A DNA stretch of 10,770 nt from Paracoccaceae bacterium (GCA_020832725.1 JAFIEC010000173.1:1-10770), one strand, 5' to 3'. Positions 1-7,134 are shown, numbered from the stretch's first letter. The notes: generated by a model from the letters alone, not told the origin. Numbers and translations: made by a program.

Positions 1-93
1 ACCCCCGGGGGCACACCCCCCCGCCCCCGCCCCCCCCGCCCACCCCCCCCCCCCCGCACCCCCCGCGGGGGCCCGGCGCCGCGGCGGCGCGCC
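1..93. other. Low-complexity C-rich window edge, probable sequence artefact
   Basis: The first 93 bases contain no T, and positions 1-63 are almost entirely C with a few G and A, including a run of 13 C at 43-55. Nothing else in the window has this composition. Normal coding texture resumes around 81-93, in the frame of the DUF721 tail. The most likely reading is low-quality sequence or consensus error at a contig end, so translations through this part should not be trusted. A genuine homopolymer-rich tract is possible but less likely. Confidence 0.75.
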
Positions 94-197
94 TTGCCGA
101 CGATGTCCGCGACCCGGAATTGCGCGCGGCCCTTGCCCTGCTGGGCGGAAACATCCTATCCCGGGTCGCACGGCCCGGACCGAAGGGAGAGACCTGA
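81..197 (+). CDS. C-terminal fragment of a DUF721 (DciA-like) protein
   Basis: An open frame runs in from the left edge and ends at TGA 195-197. Its last part reads as arginine-leucine-alanine, then DDVRDPELRAALALLGGNIL, then a short basic tail. The 'LADD-x-DPELRAAL-x-LG' pattern resembles the end of alphaproteobacterial DUF721 proteins, the family containing DciA, which helps load the replicative helicase. Its stop is one base before the DsbA-type start at 199. In Rhodobacterales, as I recall, a DUF721 gene often lies directly before a DsbA-family gene, which supports the call. Everything upstream of about 81 is lost in the C-rich edge, so the N-terminal part cannot be assessed. The family call rests on a short tail and context. 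Confidence 0.6.
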   Translation, partial: AAARLADDVRDPELRAALALLGGNILSRVARPGPKGET

Positions 198-198
198 C

Positions 199-891
199 AT
201 GCGAAGCCTGACAAGGATCGTCACTGCCGTGGCAGCCCTGGCAATCATCGGGGGAGGTGCGCTGTTCTGGACATCCGGACAGCGGGGGGCAGCCCCCCTG
301 CCCGGCCTGTCCGAGCTGGGCCTTGCCCCATCGGCGGCCAGCGCTCAGGACGCCGGGGACGCGCATGAGGGCTATTTCGAGCTGGTCCTGGGGGCGGAGG
401 ATGCCCCCATCACCTTCATCGAATACGGCTCGTTCACATGTCCGCATTGCGCCACGCATCACCGCAACGTTTATCCGCGACTGGTCGCGGAGTACATCGA
501 GACCGGCAAGATGCGCTACATCTTCCGCGAGGTGTATTTCGACCGCTTCGGCCTCTGGGCCGCGATGGTCGCCCGCTGCACGGGGCCCGAGCGCTATGAG
601 GGCATGGTAAGCCTGCTGTTCGAACGTCAGGCGCAATGGGCCCGTGGCAGCGATGCCGAGGTCTTCAACAGCCTGCGCCGTCTGGGCCGGCTGGCCGGGA
701 TGACCGACGACGAGATCGACGCCTGCGCCCAGGACCGCGACACACAGCGGATGCTGGTCACCCTCTATCAGGAGAACACCAGCCGCGACGGGATCAACTC
801 CACCCCGTCCTTCGTGATCAATGGCCAGCGCTTCAACAACATGGCCTGGGACGATCTGCGCGCCATCCTCGACAGCAAGATAGACGGCTGA
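199..891 (+). CDS. DsbA-family thiol:disulfide oxidoreductase (thioredoxin-like), exported
   Basis: This 230-residue protein should form or exchange disulfide bonds in periplasmic proteins. An N-terminal basic and hydrophobic segment (residues 1-24) acts as a signal peptide or membrane anchor; 'ASA-Q' at 47-50 could be a signal peptidase site. The thioredoxin fold carries the active-site motif FTCPHC with Cys81 and Cys84, as in DsbA, and the conserved cis-proline in STPSF (Pro203). The spacing fits the Thioredoxin_4 type (PF13462). I chose ATG 199 over the in-frame TTG at 94 because 199 is preceded by GGGAGA, starts exactly at the signal sequence, and lies one base after the DUF721 stop. The next gene follows after a single base, so it is probably co-translated. 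Substrates are unknown. It is not clear whether it works as an oxidase or an isomerase, and no DsbB-like partner is in the window. Confidence 0.9.
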   Translation: MRSLTRIVTAVAALAIIGGGALFWTSGQRGAAPLPGLSELGLAPSAASAQDAGDAHEGYFELVLGAEDAPITFIEYGSFTCPHCATHHRNVYPRLVAEYIETGKMRYIFREVYFDRFGLWAAMVARCTGPERYEGMVSLLFERQAQWARGSDAEVFNSLRRLGRLAGMTDDEIDACAQDRDTQRMLVTLYQENTSRDGINSTPSFVINGQRFNNMAWDDLRAILDSKIDG

Positions 892-892
892 A

Positions 893-2080
893 ATGGACGC
901 CGCATCCTCAGGCGCATCGCCCGAGGCACCCCTCAGGGGCGTGCGCGTGCTGGAACTGGCGCGCATCCTTGCGGGGCCATGGGCCGGGCAGATCCTGGCG
1001 GATCTGGGCGCAGAGGTGATCAAGGTCGAAAGCCCCGAGGGCGACGATACCCGCCGCTGGGGCCCCCCGTTCATCGAGCGCGGGGGCGACCGCACCGCCG
1101 CCTATTTCCACGCCTGCAACCGCGGCAAACGCTCCATCGCTGCGGATTTCCGCACGTCGGAGGGGCAGGCGCTTGTGCGCAGGCTTGCTGCCCGCTCGGA
1201 CATCCTGCTGGAGAATTTCAAGCTCGGGGGGCTGGCGAAATACGGCCTCGATCATGCCGGGCTGCGTGCCGTGAACCCGGGCCTTGTCTATTGCTCGATC
1301 ACCGGCTTTGGCCAGACCGGCCCCTATGCGGCCCGGGCGGGCTATGACTTCGTCATCCAGGGCATGTCGGGGCTGATGTCGGTCACCGGAGAGCCGGACG
1401 GACAGCCGCAGAAGGTCGGGGTGGCGGTGACCGACATCTTTACCGGTATCTACGCAGCCCTGGCCTGCCTCGCCGCGCTGCACCAGCGGGGCCGTACGGG
1501 GCGCGGTCAGCAGATCGACATGGCGCTGCTCGACGTTGCGACATCGATCATGGCCAATCAGGCGATGAACTACCTCGCCACCGGACAGGCTCCGGAACGG
1601 CTGGGCAATGCGCATCCCAACCTCGTCCCCTACCAGGTGTTCGATTGCGCCGATGGCCATATCATCATCGCCACCGGCAACGATGGCCAGTTCGGGCGGC
1701 TGTGCGCCTTGCTGGGCATGCCCGCGCTGGCCGGGGCTGCGGAATATCGCACCAATGCGGATCGCATCGCCCATCGCCCGGCCCTCGTGGCAAGCCTGAA
1801 CAGTGCCACGCGGCAATGGGAGCGGATGCAGCTTCTGGCAGCCTGCGAGGCGGAGGGTGTGCCCGCCGGGCCGATCAACGATCTCGCGGATGTCTTTGCC
1901 GACCCGCAGGTGATCGCGCGCGGCCTGCAGATCGCGCCCGAAGGGGTGCCCGGCGTCCGCTCTCCGATCTCCTTCTCGGATGCGGCGCTGGCGCTGGCGC
2001 GGCCGTCGCCGGCGCTCGATGCCGACCGGGAGACGATCCTGGCCGAGCTTGCGGCCGAGGAGCAGGCCCTGTCCGGCTGA
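893..2080 (+). CDS. CaiB/BaiF-family (class III) CoA-transferase
   Basis: This 395-residue protein has the full length of the family, whose members move CoA between acyl-CoA and a free carboxylic acid in the cytoplasm. The N-terminal Rossmann part (about 14-45) has RVLELARILAGPWAGQ followed by LADLGAEVIKVE, the classic opening. The block 137-168 (FGQTGPY, then AGYDF and QGMSGLMSVTGEPD) is family-typical. The motif VGVAVTDIFTGIYAA places the catalytic aspartate at Asp181, equivalent to the Asp that forms the acyl anhydride in formyl-CoA transferase. The start is one base after the DsbA stop and lacks a strong Shine-Dalgarno site, which suggests translational coupling. The substrate cannot be read from the sequence; the family includes formyl/oxalyl, carnitine, succinyl and racemase-type members. 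It converges on lpxK with a 4-base gap. Confidence 0.9.
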   Translation: MDAASSGASPEAPLRGVRVLELARILAGPWAGQILADLGAEVIKVESPEGDDTRRWGPPFIERGGDRTAAYFHACNRGKRSIAADFRTSEGQALVRRLAARSDILLENFKLGGLAKYGLDHAGLRAVNPGLVYCSITGFGQTGPYAARAGYDFVIQGMSGLMSVTGEPDGQPQKVGVAVTDIFTGIYAALACLAALHQRGRTGRGQQIDMALLDVATSIMANQAMNYLATGQAPERLGNAHPNLVPYQVFDCADGHIIIATGNDGQFGRLCALLGMPALAGAAEYRTNADRIAHRPALVASLNSATRQWERMQLLAACEAEGVPAGPINDLADVFADPQVIARGLQIAPEGVPGVRSPISFSDAALALARPSPALDADRETILAELAAEEQALSG

Positions 2081-2093
2081 TCGCTCAGCCGGA
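2072..2093. terminator. Perfect 9-bp hairpin spanning two convergent stop codons
   Basis: TCCGGCTGA (2072-2080) and TCAGCCGGA (2085-2093) are exact reverse complements separated by the four bases TCGC. The left arm ends in the TGA stop of the CoA-transferase, and the right arm begins with the complement of the lpxK TGA stop. Both transcripts would therefore fold this hairpin at their 3' end. Neither side has a downstream run of U, so it is not a classical intrinsic terminator. It could act as a bidirectional, Rho-assisted or 3'-end-stabilising structure. The hairpin is seen directly; the terminator function is inferred. Confidence 0.55.
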
Positions 2094-3080
2094 AAACAGC
2101 GCGTCCAGCCGTGTCTCCAGCGGCCCCCAATCCCCGGGCACAAGCCGGACCGGCAACGTGAGCACCCGCGGCAGGAAATCCCGCGGCAGACGCACGGCAT
2201 CCTTTTCGGTAGTCACCAGCTGCGCGCCCAGCCTGTCGGCCTCGCGCGCCAGCCGCGTCAGCAGGGCCACGCCCAGCGGCTGATGGTCCGACAGCGCCAC
2301 CCGGCCCACCAGTTGCGCGCCCAGCGCTTCCAGCGTGGCAAAGAACCGTGCGGGCTGGGCGATGCCGGCAAAAGCCACAACGCGCAGCCCCTGCCAGTCG
2401 AAGCCCATGGAAAGCGGCTCCAGCGCGGCCCGGAGACGCGGAAGCGGCACCTGCGCAGCCCAGCTGGCGTCAAAGGCCGCCTGTGCCGGGCCACCCCCGA
2501 TCGACAGGACCATGTCGGCCCGGGCCAGACCTGCGGCCACGGGCTCGCGCAGGGGGCCGGAAGGAAAGACCCGTCCGTTTCCCCAGCCCCGTGCGGCATC
2601 CACCACCACCACCGAGATGTCGCGGACAAGACCCGGGTTCTGAAAGCCATCGTCCATGACGATGCAGGCGGCCCCTGCGTCGACGGCGGCGCGCGCGCCT
2701 GCGGCGCGGTCACGCGACACCCAGACCGGGGCGAAGGACGACAACAGCATCGGCTCGTCACCGACATCGCGCGCGCCATGGTCCCGGGGCGCGACCCGGA
2801 CCGGGCCTGCCAGCCGACCTCCATGGCCCCGGCTGAGCACATGGGCCGCGATCCCCCGTGCGGCCAGCCGCTCCAGCAGGGCAATGACGGTTGGGGTCTT
2901 GCCCGCCCCGCCGATGTCCAGATTGCCCACGCAGATCACCGGCACCGGCGCGCTATAACCCGGTGTCCGCGCCACGCGCGCGGCCGGCGCCCGCGCCGCC
3001 ACCCAGGCCACCGGGGCAAGGGCCCGCGCCACGAGGCCGGGCGCCTCGGCGGGGCGATACCAGAAGGCGGGCGGGCGCAT
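2085..3080 (-). CDS. lpxK: Tetraacyldisaccharide 4'-kinase
   Basis: LpxK phosphorylates the 4' position of the tetraacyl disaccharide to give lipid IVA, at the cytoplasmic face of the inner membrane. The 331-residue product has family-normal length. It carries the P-loop GNLDIGGAGKTP (52-63, Lys61/Thr62), the block VLSRGHGGR (81-89), DVGDEP (105-110) and the diagnostic MDDGFQN (142-148), all LpxK signatures. The N-terminus (PPAFWYRP) is the usual membrane-facing helix. The start is ATG 3080-3078, which shares one base with the TGA stop of waaA (TGATG), so translation should be coupled. An open frame extends upstream to 3167, but only inside waaA, and that extension has no LpxK character. The ends are intact and no key residue is missing. 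Confidence 0.95.
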   Translation of the reverse strand: MRPPAFWYRPAEAPGLVARALAPVAWVAARAPAARVARTPGYSAPVPVICVGNLDIGGAGKTPTVIALLERLAARGIAAHVLSRGHGGRLAGPVRVAPRDHGARDVGDEPMLLSSFAPVWVSRDRAAGARAAVDAGAACIVMDDGFQNPGLVRDISVVVVDAARGWGNGRVFPSGPLREPVAAGLARADMVLSIGGGPAQAAFDASWAAQVPLPRLRAALEPLSMGFDWQGLRVVAFAGIAQPARFFATLEALGAQLVGRVALSDHQPLGVALLTRLAREADRLGAQLVTTEKDAVRLPRDFLPRVLTLPVRLVPGDWGPLETRLDALFSG

Positions 3081-4369
3081 CACGCCCCCCCGGCGCCGTC
3101 GAGATGCTCCAGCATCGCGGCGATGACCCGGTCGGTCACCTCGGCCCCGCTGGAGGCCGCCTCCCATGCGGCATGGGCAAGAGCGGCGGCCCGGGCGGGT
3201 GCCAGCGTCTCGGTCACGGCCCGGGCGAGGCTGCGGGCATCGGCGACCCGCACCGCCGCCCGCGCCGCCGCCAGACGCTGATAGATGTCGGCGAAATTGG
3301 CCACATGAGGGCCATGCAGGATGGCCGAGCCAAGGGCCGCCGGTTCATAGGCATTGTGCCCACCGACCTCGACCAGGGATCCGCCGACGAAGCTCACCGG
3401 AGCCAGGCGATACCACAGCCCCATCTCGCCCATGGTATCGGCCAGAAAGACCTCGGTCTCCCGGCCCGGCAATTCCCCGCGCGAGCGCCGCGCCACCACA
3501 AGGCCCGCTGTGCGCAGCATCTCTTCCAGCGCGTCGCCCCGTTCGGGGTGGCGGGGGGCCAGGATCAGCAGCAGCCCCAGTGCCGCCCGCGCGGCCTGCC
3601 GGTGCGCATCGATGACCAGCTCCTCTTCGCCGGGATGGGTGGATGCGGCCAGCCAGACAGGGCGGCCAGTGATCTGGCTCGCCAGCATGGCCCGCTCTCC
3701 CTCGTCGCAAGGCAGCGCGCCGGTACCTTCCTTGAGGGTGCCCGTCACCTCCAGACGGTCGCGCGGAACGCCCAGCCTGCGCAGGCGCCGCGCCGTCGCC
3801 TCCTCCTGCGCCAGAACCAGCCTGAAACGCCCCAGAAGCGTGGCCGCTGTCGACGGCATCCAGCGCCAGCCGCGATGCGCCCGGGCGGACATTCGGGCAT
3901 TCACCAGCAACATCGGCACATCGCTGGCATGGGTCTCCACCACCAGCGAGGGCCACAGCTCGCTTTCGGTCCAGACCGCAAGGTCGGGCCGCCAATGCTG
4001 CAGAAAGGCCCGCACGGCGCGGCGCAGGTCCACGGGCGCATATTGATGAAAGGCACCCTCGGGCAGCCGCTCGGCCAGCAGGCCCGCCGAGGTGACGGTG
4101 CCCGTCGTGACCAGCACCGAGAGTGCTGGGCGCCGGGCGCGGAGGCGGCGGATCAGTTCCACCAGAGACAGCGCCTCGCCCACGGAGGCCGCATGAAACC
4201 AGACCAGCTGCCCGGACGGGCGGGCCAGGCCCGGCCTGCCCATCCGCTCTCCCAGACGGGCCGGATCTTCCTTGCCACGCGCCGCCCGGGCGGCGAGGTG
4301 CCGCCGGACACGGCCTTCCAGCCGGTCGATCCCTGAAAGGTAGACTGCTAGCGCCAGCGAGCGCGCCAA
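3080..4369 (-). CDS. waaA: 3-deoxy-D-manno-octulosonic acid (Kdo) transferase
   Basis: WaaA (KdtA) adds Kdo from CMP-Kdo to lipid IVA at the inner membrane. The 429-residue product has a short N-terminal hydrophobic anchor, then FHAASVGE (58-65) with the proposed catalytic Glu65. It also has WTESELWP (133-140), VNARMS (156-161), AASTHPGEEE (241-250), APRHPER (271-277) and GGHNAYEPA (336-344), all hallmarks of this GT30 glycosyltransferase. I place the start at TTG 4369-4367, because AGGAGG (4382-4377) lies seven bases upstream and the protein then opens MARSLALAVYL, a typical beginning. The in-frame ATG at 4396 would add nine residues and has only a weak ribosome binding site. The gene leads a two-gene unit with lpxK. 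The number of Kdo residues added cannot be read from the sequence. Confidence 0.95.
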   Translation of the reverse strand: MARSLALAVYLSGIDRLEGRVRRHLAARAARGKEDPARLGERMGRPGLARPSGQLVWFHAASVGEALSLVELIRRLRARRPALSVLVTTGTVTSAGLLAERLPEGAFHQYAPVDLRRAVRAFLQHWRPDLAVWTESELWPSLVVETHASDVPMLLVNARMSARAHRGWRWMPSTAATLLGRFRLVLAQEEATARRLRRLGVPRDRLEVTGTLKEGTGALPCDEGERAMLASQITGRPVWLAASTHPGEEELVIDAHRQAARAALGLLLILAPRHPERGDALEEMLRTAGLVVARRSRGELPGRETEVFLADTMGEMGLWYRLAPVSFVGGSLVEVGGHNAYEPAALGSAILHGPHVANFADIYQRLAAARAAVRVADARSLARAVTETLAPARAAALAHAAWEAASSGAEVTDRVIAAMLEHLDGAGGA

Positions 4370-4376
4370 GATCGCC

Positions 4377-4382
4377 CCTCCT
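4377..4382 (-). promoter_or_regulatory. Ribosome binding site deciding the TTG start of waaA
   Basis: On the - strand this reads AGGAGG, a full Shine-Dalgarno core, with a seven-base spacer to TTG at 4369. The alternative ATG at 4396 lies upstream of this site and has no comparable motif in front of it. The placement is the main reason for choosing the shorter waaA product. Confidence 0.65.
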
Positions 4383-4458
4383 GTTCCGGCATGCACGCCA
4401 CTCTTAGCGCCCGGGCGGGGCAGAGAACAGCCCGCGAGGACATGGCCCCCGCGCCTCT

Positions 4459-4471
4459 CTTGCGCCGCAAG
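4459..4471. promoter_or_regulatory. 13-base palindrome in the divergent waaA/flavoprotein spacer
   Basis: CTTGCG-C-CGCAAG is a perfect inverted repeat with a single central base, lying about 40 bases before the flavoprotein start. A second, weaker inverted repeat follows (CCGGC at 4474-4478 and GCCGG at 4486-4490). The surrounding spacer 4370-4510 must hold the promoters of both divergent genes, but I could not fix convincing -35/-10 boxes on either strand. The palindrome could be an operator or an RNA hairpin in the leader. In DNA this GC-rich, short palindromes also occur by chance. Confidence 0.3.
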
Positions 4472-4510
4472 GCCCGGCCTGCCAAGCCGGATACGTCAGA
4501 GGGGGACCGG

Positions 4511-5725
4511 ATGAGCAAGGCACTGGTGGTGGGAAGCGGGCCTGCGGGGCTGATGGCGGCCGAGGCGCTCTCGGCGGCAGGCCTTGCCGTGACCATTGCC
4601 GAAGCGATGCCGTCGCCGGGCCGCAAGTTCCTGATGGCGGGCAAGTCGGGCCTCAACCTCACCATGGACGAGCCGCTCGAACGGTTCGTCACCGCTTATG
4701 CCGAGGCAGCCGATGCCCTGGCCCCGATGCTGCAAGCCTTCGGCCCGGCCGAGGTACAGAGCTGGGCCCGGGAATTGGGACAGGAGGTGTTCACCGGCTC
4801 CTCGGGCCGCGTCTTTCCCCGCGCGATGAAGGCCTCTCCGCTGCTGCGGGCATGGCTGGCGCGATTGGCGGGCCGCGGCGTGCGTCTGGAGACCCGCTGG
4901 CGCTGGCGGGGAATGGACGGGCCATCGCAGCTGTTCGACACACCGACCGGCCCGCACCGGTTGCAGCCCCGCGTCACCGTCCTTGCGTTCGGGGGGGCAA
5001 GCTGGGCGCGGCTCGGCTCTGACGGGGCATGGGCAGAGGCGTTGCGCACCGAAGGCCTGCCGCTCTCTCCCTTCCGGGGGGCCAACATGGGCTTTTGCGT
5101 GGCGTGGTCGGCACATATGGCCCGGCATTTCGGCCGGCCGGTCAAGGGCGCGGCGCTGATCGCGGGTGACAGGCGGGTGCGCGGCGAGTTCGTCGTCTCC
5201 GCCCGTGGTGTCGAGGGGGGCGGCATCTATGCCGTCTCGCGCGACCTGCGGGAGGGGGCGACACTGGCCATCGACCTATGCCCCGACCTCGACGAGGAGG
5301 CGCTGCGCGCGAGGCTTGACCGGGGCCGCAGCGGCGAAAGCATGGCCAACCGCCTCCGCCGGGTGCTGGGGCCCGACCCGGTGCGGCGGGCGCTGGTCTT
5401 CGAGGCCCTGCCTCATCCGCCGCGGGAGCCCGCCGCGCTGGCGCGGCTGCTCAAGGCCCTGCCCATCGCAGTTGCGGGGCCACGCCCCATGGACGAAGCG
5501 ATATCGGTCGCCGGTGGCCTGCGGTGGGAGGCGCTGGACCAGGGGCTGATGCTGCGCGACCGGCCCGGCGTCTTTGCCGCGGGCGAAATGCTGGACTGGG
5601 AGGCCCCGACCGGGGGATACCTGATCACCGCCTGTCTGGCCACGGGGCTCTGGGCGGGGCGGGCTGCGGCGGCGCATGCGGCGGCGGCATCCTTTTCCTT
5701 GCCACCTGGACTGCCCGACGCATAG
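4511..5725 (+). CDS. NAD(P)/FAD-dependent flavoprotein, PP_4765 (TIGR03862) / HI0933-like family
   Basis: This 404-residue protein is an FAD-binding oxidoreductase of uncharacterised role. The N-terminal dinucleotide-binding fold is VVGSGPAGLMAAEAL (6-20), with Gly8, Gly10 and Gly13. The block GRKFLMAGKSGLNLT (37-51) corresponds to the KFLxSGxGRCN motif of the wider HI0933 family but in the form I associate with the PP_4765 subfamily, without its cysteine. Further FAD contacts are LAFGGASWARLGSDG (158-172), SVAGGLRWEALD (332-343) and the C-terminal GVFAAGEMLDWEAPTGGYL (353-371). I chose ATG 4511 because GAGGGGG precedes it and the glycine-rich fold follows at once; an upstream in-frame ATG at 4391 would add 40 non-conserved residues. 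It is divergent from waaA. The UPF0261 gene follows 73 bases later and may be co-transcribed. The substrate is unknown. Confidence 0.85.
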   Translation: MSKALVVGSGPAGLMAAEALSAAGLAVTIAEAMPSPGRKFLMAGKSGLNLTMDEPLERFVTAYAEAADALAPMLQAFGPAEVQSWARELGQEVFTGSSGRVFPRAMKASPLLRAWLARLAGRGVRLETRWRWRGMDGPSQLFDTPTGPHRLQPRVTVLAFGGASWARLGSDGAWAEALRTEGLPLSPFRGANMGFCVAWSAHMARHFGRPVKGAALIAGDRRVRGEFVVSARGVEGGGIYAVSRDLREGATLAIDLCPDLDEEALRARLDRGRSGESMANRLRRVLGPDPVRRALVFEALPHPPREPAALARLLKALPIAVAGPRPMDEAISVAGGLRWEALDQGLMLRDRPGVFAAGEMLDWEAPTGGYLITACLATGLWAGRAAAAHAAAASFSLPPGLPDA

Positions 5726-5798
5726 GTGAAGGGGATCCGGCAGCCCTTGTCGCCCGACGACGAGAGCTTGGTGCGGCCACCGGCAAAGGGAGACAGAC

Positions 5799-7031
5799 AT
5801 GCAGCGGACGATCCTGGTCATCGGCACATACGACACCAAGAACGACGAGCTTGGCTATATCTGCGAGCGTATCAATGCGCTGGGCGGGGCGGTGCTGGCC
5901 ATGGATGTCAGCGTGCTGGGAGAGCGGGGCCTGCCCGTGGACATTTCCAAGCACGAGGTGGCCGCCGCCGCAGGATCCTCGATCACCGAGGCAGCAGCCT
6001 CGGGCGAGGAGAACGAGGCGATGCAGATCATGGCACGCGGGGCCGCAACCCTTGCCGCGAGACTGCATGCCGAGGGACGCATCGACGGCATGATCGCGCT
6101 GGGCGGAACGATGGGCACCGACCTCGCCCTCGATTGCGCACAGGCCCTGCCGCTGGGCGTGCCGAAGTATATCGTTTCCACCGTTGCCTTCTCGGCCCTG
6201 ATCCCGGCTGAAAGACTGGCGCCCGACATCCAGATGATCCTCTGGGCGGGTGGCCTCTACGGCCTGAATTCCATCTGCCGCTCTTCCCTGTCGCAGGCGG
6301 CGGGGGCGGTACTCGGGGCAGCTCGCGCGGTGGAAAGGCCGGACAGCGATCGCCCCGTGATCGGGATGACGAGCCTCGGCTCGTCCTGTCTGAAATACAT
6401 GAAGCACCTCAAGGCACCGCTGGAGGAGCGGGGCTTCGAGGTGGCGGTCTTCCATGCCACCGGCATGGGCGGCATGGCCTTCGAAGCGCTTGCGCGCGAG
6501 GGGTATTTCGCGGCCGTCCTCGACCTTGCGCTGCCCGAGCTTGCCAACCTGATGGTGGGCTCGGTCGCCAGTGCCGGGCCCGAGCGACTGCGCGGAGCCG
6601 GGGCGCGGGGCGTGCCGCAGATCGTGGCGCCGGGCTGCACGGACCTGATCGACTTCGCCGGGTGGCAGACGATACCCCCCGAATACGCTGACCGGCCTTT
6701 CCACGCCCACAACCGGCTGATCGTTTCAACCGGCCTGACGGGCGACGAACGCCGCGCGCTGATGCGCGACATCGCCGGGCGGCTGGAGGCGGCGAGGGGG
6801 CCGGTCCACTTCATGCTGCCACTGGGCGGGGTGGAGGAATGGGACCAGGAGGGTCAGCCCGCCCACGATCCGGAAGGGCTTGCCGCCATGATCGACGAGG
6901 CACGCACCGCCCTTGGCCCGTCCGTGACACTCCACGAGGTGGACTGCCATATCAACGATCCTGCGTTTTCCGACGCGGTTCTGGCGGTTCTGGATGGTTG
7001 GATCGCCTCGGGTGTCGTCAGGGCAAAGTAA
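5799..7031 (+). CDS. UPF0261 / Tm-1-like ATP-binding domain protein
   Basis: This 410-residue protein belongs to the UPF0261 family, bacterial homologues of the N-terminal part of the tomato Tm-1 protein, which binds ATP. It opens with VIGTYDTKNDELGYICERI (7-25), the family's GTxDTKxxE signature. Other blocks are GGTMGTD (102-108), ATGMGG (220-225), APGCTDLIDF (277-286), FHAHNRL (301-307), GGVEEWDQEG (343-352) and CHINDPAFSDAV (383-394). Length is normal and both halves are complete. The start has AAAGGGA at 5785-5791, about seven bases upstream. Many bacterial homologues sit next to, or are fused with, a TIM-barrel (PEP hydrolase-like) protein; no such gene is present on either side here. 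The biochemical function in bacteria is not known to me. A tRNA gene converges on its 3' end. Confidence 0.9.
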   Translation: MQRTILVIGTYDTKNDELGYICERINALGGAVLAMDVSVLGERGLPVDISKHEVAAAAGSSITEAAASGEENEAMQIMARGAATLAARLHAEGRIDGMIALGGTMGTDLALDCAQALPLGVPKYIVSTVAFSALIPAERLAPDIQMILWAGGLYGLNSICRSSLSQAAGAVLGAARAVERPDSDRPVIGMTSLGSSCLKYMKHLKAPLEERGFEVAVFHATGMGGMAFEALAREGYFAAVLDLALPELANLMVGSVASAGPERLRGAGARGVPQIVAPGCTDLIDFAGWQTIPPEYADRPFHAHNRLIVSTGLTGDERRALMRDIAGRLEAARGPVHFMLPLGGVEEWDQEGQPAHDPEGLAAMIDEARTALGPSVTLHEVDCHINDPAFSDAVLAVLDGWIASGVVRAK

Positions 7032-7058
7032 CACTGCTGCCGTCTGCCGCCGGAGGAA

Positions 7059-7134
7059 TGGCGGCCCCGACAGGAGTCGAACCTGTGACCTACCGCTTAG
7101 GAGGCGGTTGCTCTATCCTCTGAGCTACGGGGCC
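7059..7134 (-). tRNA. tRNA-Arg (anticodon CCU)
   Basis: Read on the - strand from 7134, the sequence folds into a complete cloverleaf. The acceptor stem is GGCCCCG/CGGGGCC, the D arm GCTC/GAGC, and the anticodon arm ACCGC-CTCCTAA-GCGGT with anticodon CCT (7101-7099). The variable region is AGGTC and the T arm ACAGG-TTCGACT-CCTGT. The discriminator base is G (7062), and CCA (7061-7059) is encoded in the DNA. It decodes AGG, a rare arginine codon in GC-rich genomes. I see no strong promoter upstream and no clear U-tailed terminator downstream. No repeat of its 3' end occurs nearby to suggest an integrated element. Confidence 0.97.

Noticed and set aside
908..2200. Long - strand open frame opposite the CoA-transferase
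   Set aside because: It is the antisense shadow of a well-supported gene, with no recognisable domain and low-complexity arginine-rich content.
2891..4336. Long + strand open frame opposite waaA and lpxK
   Set aside because: It is an antisense shadow across two genes with clear family signatures; long stop-free antisense frames are expected at this GC content.
7032..7058. Intrinsic terminator for the tRNA-Arg or for the UPF0261 gene
   Set aside because: GC-rich repeats of GCCG and CTGCC are present but do not form a clean stem followed by a U-run on either strand.
7059..7134. tRNA-Arg as an integration site of a mobile element
   Set aside because: No repeat of the tRNA 3' end, no integrase, and ordinary chromosomal genes on both sides.
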